A DNA stretch of 41,576 bases, taken from the IMG/VR virus record IMGVR_UViG_3300044647_001572, positions 1 through 41,576 of that record. One strand, written 5' to 3'. A model generated the notes under the pieces. It saw only the letters and a list, made by a program, of their open reading frames with translations. It did not search any database and was not told where the DNA came from. Below are positions 35,871 to 41,576 of the stretch, in pieces. This stretch comes from a virus. The position numbers were made by a program, and so were the translations under genes. The first letter of the stretch is position 1. Each line of letters begins with the position of its first letter.

Positions 35871-38248
35871 CGGACTATCGTCGCCCTGAACGAACCTGAT
35901 GCGGGGTCAGAGCTATTGGTGGTTGCACAGTTGGCGGCCCTGACCGTAACCGTGTCGGTAGCCGACACCCATGCTGTGTAGGAAAGACCCGCCACTGCCG
36001 CCACCGCCGTCGGTACACCCAATGCCACCGCATCGCCAACAGCAGCCCCAGTGACGGTCATTGTCAGATCAGCGTGTGAATTAGCAGTCACTACACCGAA
36101 ATCCAGTGTCGCGGTTCCGGTCAGCCTAGTGGCGACGGTGTTGCCTTCGATGGTGACTACGCCGGCTGAGGCCCGCGCAATGGTGGTATCGGAGGCATGA
36201 CCTAGCTCGATCTGCTGAGCGGTGTGGGTGCTTGTTGTTGAGTTCAGCGACACACCGACGCCGTTAGCCTGAACCGTGCCGGACCCCTTGGTGGTCAGGT
36301 TCAGGGACACGTTGGTGTCAGAGCCAGTGGCAAAAAGGCTTGGGGTGCCGGTAGCCACGGCTCCGCTGATTCGCAGAAAGTTGACCGCTGAAGTAACTGG
36401 CGCCACCTGGAGTGCAGAAGTGTTGCCTGGGCTGACGAAAATGCTTGACGTGCCCTTGGACACGATGCTTAGAGAGACATCGCTTGGTGTGCCGACTGAT
36501 TCAATCGTCGGGGTATTCGCATGATTACGGACGTTGATGTTCGTTGCCGGACTAGTGGCTGCGGTGAACGTCAATACGTCCGCGCCGTTGGTGTCCAGAA
36601 CTTTGTTGATTCGGGGTGACGTGAGCGGCGGTCGGGTCAGGCTGACCGTTGCGGGGATAACATTGGCTCCCGCGCAGGTAGAAGTCTCGTTGTCGTAGAC
36701 GGCCAGGTCGGTGCTGGTTGTCTGCAAACGCAACCCGCGAGAGCCATTGGTCACCCGGTTACCGCAGACCGTCAATCCTGTGCACGCAGCAGCCGTGCCT
36801 GCGTTACCTATCCCCGCTGCGTCTGGCGCTGCGGCTACGGTGCCGGTAAACATGATGTCGTTGTTAGCGACATACGTGTCGCTGGTCAGTGCATCGGGGG
36901 TCACCCGAATGACATCAACGCCGTCATCGCCCGCTGGGGCACCGCCGGTCACCAAATTGCGGTTAATGCGGATCGTGTTGCGGACGATGCTTGTGCGGAT
37001 TGCAGAACGCACGTTCACCGTGAGTATCGGCGTGTTTGGATCGGAAATCACAAACGTATTGGATTCCACCACAACATCTTGCGGTACGGGCGTGTTGTCA
37101 CTACCGTTGCCGATACGCACGGCAGATCGCAAGTATTGCCAGTCTTTAAAAATGTTGTTTGCGATTCGCGCCCTGGCTACACGGCGGAATACAATCGCGT
37201 CCGAGCTGGACGTTGCAGTCCTGCCGCTACCCGAATAGGTATTGCCGACGATCAGAATGTCGGAAATCTGATCGGTTCCGTCGTTGGAGTCAACGGCGAA
37301 CGTTTCGCAATTCTCGGTGACGTTGTTCACGATGCTGATGCGCTGGCCGCCGTTCAACTCAAAAGCATAGAAACTTTGGTTGCGGATGACGTTGCCGGTG
37401 ATCGTCAAGTTTCTGCAATTTCCCGTCGAAATACCGCGAGCCGACGGCCCTTCAATGTGGTTGTTCGATATCCGAATGTTCGACACCCCTATAGGCTCAA
37501 TGGGGATGGGTAGAGCCGGTGACGTCTGAGTAAGTTCGCGGATGTCATTGCCGACTATCTCCACACCGGAAACGGTGTTCACTCCCGGCGGATTGATGAG
37601 CAGACCGTTGTAAACACCCAGGTTTGTTGTTCCGACGCGGCGGAACCTGTTCCACGACAGAATGATCTGCGTGCTCAGCAGGCCCGAAGCCTGAGTCGGC
37701 CCGTACAACACCACGCCGCCGTAGGAGTCCTCAATGATGTTGTGTGTAACCGTTAACTGCTCAACAGCGAACGGGAACCTCACCGCCGTGTTAGTAGCGC
37801 CGGTAATCCGGCACCTCGTCACCGTGACACGTTTCTGCACCCCGGTTGAAAAGTCACCGATCACCACGATGGAACTAGTTCCAGTTGCCGTCGATTGAAG
37901 GTGCAGATCGCTCACCGTGATATCCGAAGCGCCCATTAATCGCAGAACACCCAACGTGCTGGAACCCCTGAGAGTTGTCGCACCAATCCCCGCGCCCCGC
38001 AGTGTCACACCCGAGCCGACATTAATCCGCGTTGTCAGAGACAAGGTTCCCGGCGGGATGTAAACCTCGACGGTACCGGCGCCTGCTGCCGCGTCGGCGG
38101 CGGCAGCGGTAAGGATGGCCTGAAACGCAGTGTCGCTGCTGGTTGCCCCGGTCAGGTCGATGCCTGGCCCGGAAACGATGCGGCTTCCCGCAACTCCGAG
38201 TGCAGTACGGGCCGCAGCCTTGTTAGTGACTTCCAGAAACTTCGGCAC
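35867..38248 (-). CDS. tail spike/fibre with parallel beta-helix (pectate-lyase-like)
   Basis: 793 residues, MPKFLEVTNKAAARTALGVA. The N-terminal anchor is short; residues about 30-520 form a right-handed beta-helix: VEVYIPPGTLSL, GVTLRGAGIGATTLRG, then repeated NNxIxG-type turns (ISNNHIEGPSARGI, LTITGNVIRN, SDILIVGNTYSGSG). This pectate-lyase superfamily fold is typical of spikes that bind or degrade surface glycans. The C-terminal 245 residues repeat the module of the 33454 fibre. No signal or membrane segment. Confidence 0.88.
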   Translation of the reverse strand: MPKFLEVTNKAAARTALGVAGSRIVSGPGIDLTGATSSDTAFQAILTAAAADAAAGAGTVEVYIPPGTLSLTTRINVGSGVTLRGAGIGATTLRGSSTLGVLRLMGASDITVSDLHLQSTATGTSSIVVIGDFSTGVQKRVTVTRCRITGATNTAVRFPFAVEQLTVTHNIIEDSYGGVVLYGPTQASGLLSTQIILSWNRFRRVGTTNLGVYNGLLINPPGVNTVSGVEIVGNDIRELTQTSPALPIPIEPIGVSNIRISNNHIEGPSARGISTGNCRNLTITGNVIRNQSFYAFELNGGQRISIVNNVTENCETFAVDSNDGTDQISDILIVGNTYSGSGRTATSSSDAIVFRRVARARIANNIFKDWQYLRSAVRIGNGSDNTPVPQDVVVESNTFVISDPNTPILTVNVRSAIRTSIVRNTIRINRNLVTGGAPAGDDGVDVIRVTPDALTSDTYVANNDIMFTGTVAAAPDAAGIGNAGTAAACTGLTVCGNRVTNGSRGLRLQTTSTDLAVYDNETSTCAGANVIPATVSLTRPPLTSPRINKVLDTNGADVLTFTAATSPATNINVRNHANTPTIESVGTPSDVSLSIVSKGTSSIFVSPGNTSALQVAPVTSAVNFLRISGAVATGTPSLFATGSDTNVSLNLTTKGSGTVQANGVGVSLNSTTSTHTAQQIELGHASDTTIARASAGVVTIEGNTVATRLTGTATLDFGVVTANSHADLTMTVTGAAVGDAVALGVPTAVAAVAGLSYTAWVSATDTVTVRAANCATTNSSDPASGSFRATIVR

Positions 38249-38258
38249 AGTCGCTCCT

Positions 38259-38429
38259 TTAGCTGCCGTCGAAAATGGCGTTGAAAGTTGAATCGGTGTT
38301 ATCCACCAGGGACACGCCCCGCACGATCACCACGCCGCACACCGCCGTGGAACCGTCCTCGCGGGTCAGGATTAAACGGCCAGTGTTGGCCTGGCCGCCA
38401 ACAAACTGCCAGCCCCGGGGCCGGATCAT
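38259..38429 (-). CDS. small tail-operon protein, unknown
   Basis: 56 residues, MIRPRGWQFVGGQANTGRLI, ATG 38429 overlapping the preceding stop (ATGA). Beta-rich, one Cys, ends in NAIFDGS. Probably a small minor tail or chaperone protein. A longer frame to 38444 is possible but uncoupled. Confidence 0.68.
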   Translation of the reverse strand: MIRPRGWQFVGGQANTGRLILTREDGSTAVCGVVIVRGVSLVDNTDSTFNAIFDGS

Positions 38430-39010
38430 GAACCCGCACTCCACGTGCTGTCGCCGTTGTCCAGAAACAACAGAAAGCCGTCCGGGATGGGAATCGACTC
38501 CAAAAAGTTGCCGTCGCCGTCCTCAAAGACAACATCGCCGTTGCCGTTGAAGAATCCACCCACCAGGCCCTGCGCCTGCGCGGTCGACGCCAGCGACGAC
38601 TGCAACACCTCTGCCAACTCAACAATCTGATCTGACTCGGGTGCCTCAAAGAATCCCGGATCAACCTGGACCTTCTCCCCCGCCGCGGTGTGCACATTGA
38701 AGTCCACCCGATAAATCAGGCCATCAACATCCATGATCGGGTCTTTGGCCGGCAGCCGGACGCCCACCGCGCCTCCCGGTGCGGCTTTGAGCCGGCCGTC
38801 AGAGTCCAAGTACCCCGAGATCGGCTGCAGCTTCAGACCAGCAGGGCGGGGATTGTGATCGGCCGCCATGACTGCCTTCTTGTCGGCGAAGTCCGGGGTG
38901 AACACCACTGTGCCGATCAACGCCACCAAGTCCGAATCCGCCCCAACGTCAGCAGAATCCGTTTGCGACGCCAGAAGATCGTAGTTGACGGTGAAGTTGA
39001 TGACGCTCAC
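38426..39010 (-). CDS. minor tail protein, unknown subclass
   Basis: 194 residues from GTG 39010 (GTGA overlap), VSVINFTVNYDLLASQTDSA. Middle has GLKLQPISGYLDSDGRLKAA and RLPAKDPIMDVDGLIYRVDF, a beta-rich pattern; the end FNGNGDVVFEDGDGNFLESI, then GFLLFLDNGDSTW. This looks like a tail-fibre accessory module often placed before fibre genes in actinophages. Function not assigned. Confidence 0.7.
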   Translation of the reverse strand: MSVINFTVNYDLLASQTDSADVGADSDLVALIGTVVFTPDFADKKAVMAADHNPRPAGLKLQPISGYLDSDGRLKAAPGGAVGVRLPAKDPIMDVDGLIYRVDFNVHTAAGEKVQVDPGFFEAPESDQIVELAEVLQSSLASTAQAQGLVGGFFNGNGDVVFEDGDGNFLESIPIPDGFLLFLDNGDSTWSAGS

Positions 39011-39285
39011 GAACCGGGCTCCACTTCGTCGTAGTTCTCGGCGCACTCCTGATCGGTCAACAACCGGACGTCCATGTCAACGACGAGCCAGTCACCGATA
39101 CTCGCGACGATTTGGGCGTGCGGTTCGTCTCGGTTCAATTCCAGCCGCAGCTCACTTCCGCTACCGGAACTGATGCCGCCACGCCAACCCTCCGCAGTCA
39201 ATGCGGAGAATGCCCCGGCCATTGCTGAAATATCAACGAGATGCCACGCCTGTAAGTCAGCGGGTTTGCGGCGCAATACCTTCAC
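39007..39285 (-). CDS. small unknown protein in tail operon
   Basis: 92 residues, MKVLRRKPADLQAWHLVDIS, with ASIGDWLVVDMDVRLLTDQE near the end. The RRKPxDLQAWH opening and the IGDWLVVDxxVRLLTDQEC end match the general shape of small phage proteins that begin MxxRRKPxxVxAxxW. Not a structural family I can name. Confidence 0.68.
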   Translation of the reverse strand: MKVLRRKPADLQAWHLVDISAMAGAFSALTAEGWRGGISSGSGSELRLELNRDEPHAQIVASIGDWLVVDMDVRLLTDQECAENYDEVEPGS

Positions 39286-39299
39286 AGTCTGAACCTTTC

Positions 39300-40373
39300 T
39301 TAGGTCGTTCCGGGCAGCCGGTCAGCGGCAGACCAGACCTCAAGTTCGGCCGGCGCGAACTGGACGGCGAACCCGCGCGATACGCCGCCGACAGCTATCG
39401 ACGACAGCCCGACGTAGCGGTAACTCGCCCCGAATGCCGAACTCGTCGTATCGGTGTGAGTGATCCGTACAACCCCGTTCTGCCGCACGATCACCTGGCG
39501 GTCATTGACTGACGTACCAACGAGGAACGTGAACTGATCCCCGGCAGACACAGTCACACTCTGCGATGCCCACACCGACGACGTGCCGGAAGCGAACTTC
39601 CCAACACGAACCAGCGCAGAACCGATCAACGCCCACACAAACTCCGTCGCCGCCGAATTGGCCCGGGCAATCAGCAGGGTGCTGCTACTGCTTTCGGGTG
39701 CTTTACTGACGACCACAGCCACCGACTGATAATCGGTAGCTAACGGGGTGTTGTACCGGTCGCGGTGCTCACGACTTAAGCCGCCGGATTTTTTCCACAC
39801 AGCTTTACCGCTACCGTTGGGCCCGAACCCACCAGCCCCGGCCCCGTCCGACGTGCGCGTCCATGCAACCCCGAGGTCGTTCGCCGCCGCCGCTGTGAAT
39901 TGATCGGACACCGTCACCCCACCGGAAACATCTGAGGCAAGCAGGCTGCTCTCCAATGCCGTAACCCGAGAGTTCACGTTGTTCGCCGAAACCTGGGCGG
40001 TGACGGTGTCATTGAACCGGACGCCGAACAGAGACGCAATCCACTCAAACGCGTCGGTAACGGTCTCAATGATGTCGTTGACGACCTGCGAACCCGCGTT
40101 GATGACGTCAGAAACGATGTCACTCGCGTTGGGGAATATCGCGTCAATGATCGCTTCGATGAGCGCGACGACGAACGGTTTACCCTCGGCTAAACCCTCA
40201 AACAAGCCACCCAGAAAGCCGCCCGAACCCCAACGGTTCAGCTCAGTCCCGCGCAGCTCGTCTTCCCAATCCTCTTCGGTCTTCGCCGCGAACGTGGCGA
40301 GGGAACCGTAGTTGGCTGCCCCCTCGGGTAGATCACCCTCAATAAGGGTGTCTTGGCCGACAACATCAGGCAC
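39300..40373 (-). CDS. minor tail protein with C-terminal beta-sandwich
   Basis: 357 residues, MPDVVGQDTLIEGDLPEGAA. Amphipathic helices in the first third (PFVVALIEAIIDAIFPNASD), then a beta-rich C-terminal domain starting VSDQFTAAAANDLGVAWTRT and ending YRYVGLSSIAVGGVSRGFAV. The C-terminal domain resembles the second repeat of the 29676 protein, with FTFLVGTSVNDRQVIVRQNG matching its strand order. Expected at the tail tip. Confidence 0.78.
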   Translation of the reverse strand: MPDVVGQDTLIEGDLPEGAANYGSLATFAAKTEEDWEDELRGTELNRWGSGGFLGGLFEGLAEGKPFVVALIEAIIDAIFPNASDIVSDVINAGSQVVNDIIETVTDAFEWIASLFGVRFNDTVTAQVSANNVNSRVTALESSLLASDVSGGVTVSDQFTAAAANDLGVAWTRTSDGAGAGGFGPNGSGKAVWKKSGGLSREHRDRYNTPLATDYQSVAVVVSKAPESSSSTLLIARANSAATEFVWALIGSALVRVGKFASGTSSVWASQSVTVSAGDQFTFLVGTSVNDRQVIVRQNGVVRITHTDTTSSAFGASYRYVGLSSIAVGGVSRGFAVQFAPAELEVWSAADRLPGTT

Positions 40374-40824
40374 CGGACACCTCCTGCAGAACCTCGAGGA
40401 CCACCCGGCGCTGCTCCTCGGACAGGGATTGCGCCACGCGGCCTGCGGGGGTGTCGGGCAGTTCGTCGGCGTTTAACGCTTTGAGCAGCTCGGCTTTCTG
40501 CTGCAACGACATCCGGGCGATCCCATCGCGGGCCTGGTCACGCTCCGAGCGTTTCGGGGTTTCCCCCGCTGGCACCCAACGTCCGGGTGAGGTCAGCCAG
40601 TTCGGCTCAGTCGCTGACGGCGCCACCCACTCCAACGTCGGCTGCGCTGCTGGGCGGGCACCCAGATCCCACATCCGTTTCGACACATGCCGGAAGTACT
40701 CGATCGGCATGATCAGCGGCGCACCCTTGACCAACGGCAGGCCCGCGAACATCCACAGAAAAGCTTCCTCCGGATTGTTTGGGTCGCAGTTGTCCCGCGT
40801 CGGGAACTCGCCACGCGCAAGCAT
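40366..40824 (-). CDS. DUF2744-like minor tail-associated protein
   Basis: 152 residues, MLARGEFPTRDNCDPNNPEE. EEAFLWMFAGLPLVKGAPLI then MPIEYFRHVSKRMWDLGARP is the recognised core of the DUF2744 family encoded right after Gp37-like minor tail genes in mycobacteriophages. C-terminal half is helical (LLKALNADELP, LSEEQRRVVLEVLQ). ATG 40824 overlaps the preceding stop as TGATG. Confidence 0.85.
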   Translation of the reverse strand: MLARGEFPTRDNCDPNNPEEAFLWMFAGLPLVKGAPLIMPIEYFRHVSKRMWDLGARPAAQPTLEWVAPSATEPNWLTSPGRWVPAGETPKRSERDQARDGIARMSLQQKAELLKALNADELPDTPAGRVAQSLSEEQRRVVLEVLQEVSGA

Positions 40825-41381
40825 CAATACACCCCTAAATCCCTCAGAGCGGCCACCATCGACTCAATGCGCCCCCACGCCCGCTGGGCTGGGTCTTGAA
40901 GGTTGCGCGGGTCACCGATCGTGGGCACCCACTCCGGGTAGGTTTCGGAATCCCACTTCAACTCGATCTTGCGGGCTCGGTCCACCCAGATCTGCCCGGT
41001 GGGGTCGTTCTCCAGGCTGAAGCCGATGCGGTCGTCCACCCAGAAGTGCCCGAACGGGGGCGGGGCGATCATGAACGGTGAAGCGTCCAGCACTTTCATT
41101 TCGTTGGCGAGAACTGTTCTGGTGGACCAGAATCCCGCCCTGAGCACCATCAGGGCGGCGATCGTGTAACTTTTGTTCGCGCCGTCCATAAAGTATTCGA
41201 AGTATCGGGACCAGCCCGAGTTCTGTGCTCGCTGAGTCGATTTGACGCTTTGCCACGCGAGCACAACGTCCTCATAGATCGGCTTCAAAAGGGTATCAAT
41301 GGTGCCCCCGAGTGACCCGATGAGGACGACGTTGCCGATGATGTCCCCCACCGCCTGGATGGACGCTGAGATCGCTTCATT
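40824..41381 (-). CDS. Gp37-like minor tail protein, C-terminal part
   Basis: Open frame reading NEAISASIQAVGDIIGNVVL at 41381 down to LRDLGVY and TGA at 40824. It is the expected C-terminal third of the Gp37-like family (GGTIDTLLKPIYEDVVLAWQ; FEYFMDGANKSYTIAALMVL; HFWVDDRIGFSLEND). It is in the -1 frame relative to the middle part and lacks an obvious start with a ribosome site; GTG 41351 is a possible internal start. The frame remains open through the hairpin segment at 41399-41440, so a -1 shift there would restore a single protein. Confidence 0.8.
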   Translation of the reverse strand, partial: NEAISASIQAVGDIIGNVVLIGSLGGTIDTLLKPIYEDVVLAWQSVKSTQRAQNSGWSRYFEYFMDGANKSYTIAALMVLRAGFWSTRTVLANEMKVLDASPFMIAPPPFGHFWVDDRIGFSLENDPTGQIWVDRARKIELKWDSETYPEWVPTIGDPRNLQDPAQRAWGRIESMVAALRDLGVY

Positions 41382-41576
41382 CGCTGGTGTGTGCCGGTGT
41401 GGCCCGCGCCCCCCCGGTTTCCCGGGGGGGCGCAGACCACGCCAGGCATCGAGTGCCCTCCGATATTGACCTGCACAGCCTTCGATGGGGAGTTAATGAA
41501 CCGGGACGCTTCGATTCCCGAGTTCTCCCCGGTGCGGTACACCACATACGGCCATTCGGCGTTGGTGGCGTAGAAG
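41285..41576 (-). CDS. Gp37-like minor tail protein, middle part continued
   Basis: Continues from base 1 of the circle: FYATNAEWPYVVYRTGENSG, then VNIGGHSMPGV, after which the family should read NEAIS. Instead the frame enters the GC hairpin (41399-41440), loses similarity, and drifts to a stop at 41285 through unrelated sequence such as HQRMKRSQRPSRRWG. So the family homology of this part ends at about 41438. Confidence 0.72.
   Translation of the reverse strand, partial: FYATNAEWPYVVYRTGENSGIEASRFINSPSKAVQVNIGGHSMPGVVCAPPGNRGGAGHTGTHQRMKRSQRPSRRWGTSSATSSSSGHSGAPLIPF
41399..41440 (-). other. 19-bp GAAA-loop hairpin with C7/G7 runs inside the tail gene
   Basis: In the message sense the arms pair over 19 bp (12 perfect GC-rich pairs plus 7 more with two G-U wobbles) around a GAAA tetraloop; the runs are C7 (41430-41424) and G7 (41415-41409). 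It starts exactly at the GTG of the family motif PGV and, with 17 further nt, forms a 56-nt insert before NEAIS. There is no T-tract, so it is not a normal terminator. The frame before C7 reads GCC CCC CCG, allowing a -1 slip on C CCC CCG. Confidence 0.6.

Noticed and set aside
33454-38248. Diversity-generating retroelement acting on the fibre genes
   Set aside because: No reverse transcriptase gene is found and the two modules differ by ordinary substitutions, not at adenines only.
41399-41440. Intrinsic terminator at the GC hairpin
   Set aside because: No T-tract on either strand and it sits inside a conserved coding frame.

Overview
The window is 41,576 bp of GC-rich DNA that reads as a complete temperate siphovirus of an actinobacterium. 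A Mycobacterium-like host is the best inference, from a WhiB regulator, a DUF732-like secreted protein, DUF3263, DUF2744 and DUF2746 proteins and the minor tail families. The two ends belong together: a minor tail gene leaves at base 1 and continues in the same frame at base 41,576. The molecule is therefore circular, or circularly assembled, and was opened inside that gene. All genes but three lie on the minus strand.

Following minus-strand transcription around the circle, the order is as follows. (1) The immunity and early block starts at a divergent operator region (about 26,590-26,762). It runs leftward through Cro and excise, then a long chain of small stop/start-coupled genes: membrane proteins, a DUF732-like secreted protein, WhiB, zinc microproteins, a replisome-organizer-like protein next to iteron-like repeats, SSB, a resolvase-like nuclease and a tandem family of LRTRIA proteins. 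It ends near 17,618, just before a strong hairpin terminator. (2) A cassette of three to four glycosyltransferases plus a methyltransferase follows (17,320-14,210). (3) Next come HNH, small and large terminase, portal, MuF-like protein, scaffold, SU10/DUF5309-type capsid, connectors, major tail protein, frameshifted tail chaperones, tape measure and distal tail protein (13,815-992). (4) The Gp37-like minor tail protein crosses the circular junction and is broken in two places. (5) The remaining minor tail, tail fibre, lysis and exonuclease genes (40,824-29,182) end at a UUCG-loop terminator. (6) attP and a tyrosine integrase follow. On the plus strand are the repressor, an ImmA/IrrE metalloprotease and a DUF3263 protein, convergent with the integrase.

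The most unusual region is the Gp37-like tail gene. Its N-terminal part stops at a CTT-TGA, and the family sequence resumes exactly after a synonymous CTC leucine codon 10 nt later. Its C-terminal part is displaced into another frame by a 56-nt segment built around a 19-bp hairpin with a GAAA loop and C7/G7 runs. Either these are recoding signals or the gene is split or damaged. Other notable features are two tail fibres sharing a near-duplicate C-terminal module, two mini membrane ORFs beside a peptidase-only endolysin with no visible lysin B, the LRTRIA tandem array, and an attP core matching a tRNA 3' end flanked by arm-type repeats.
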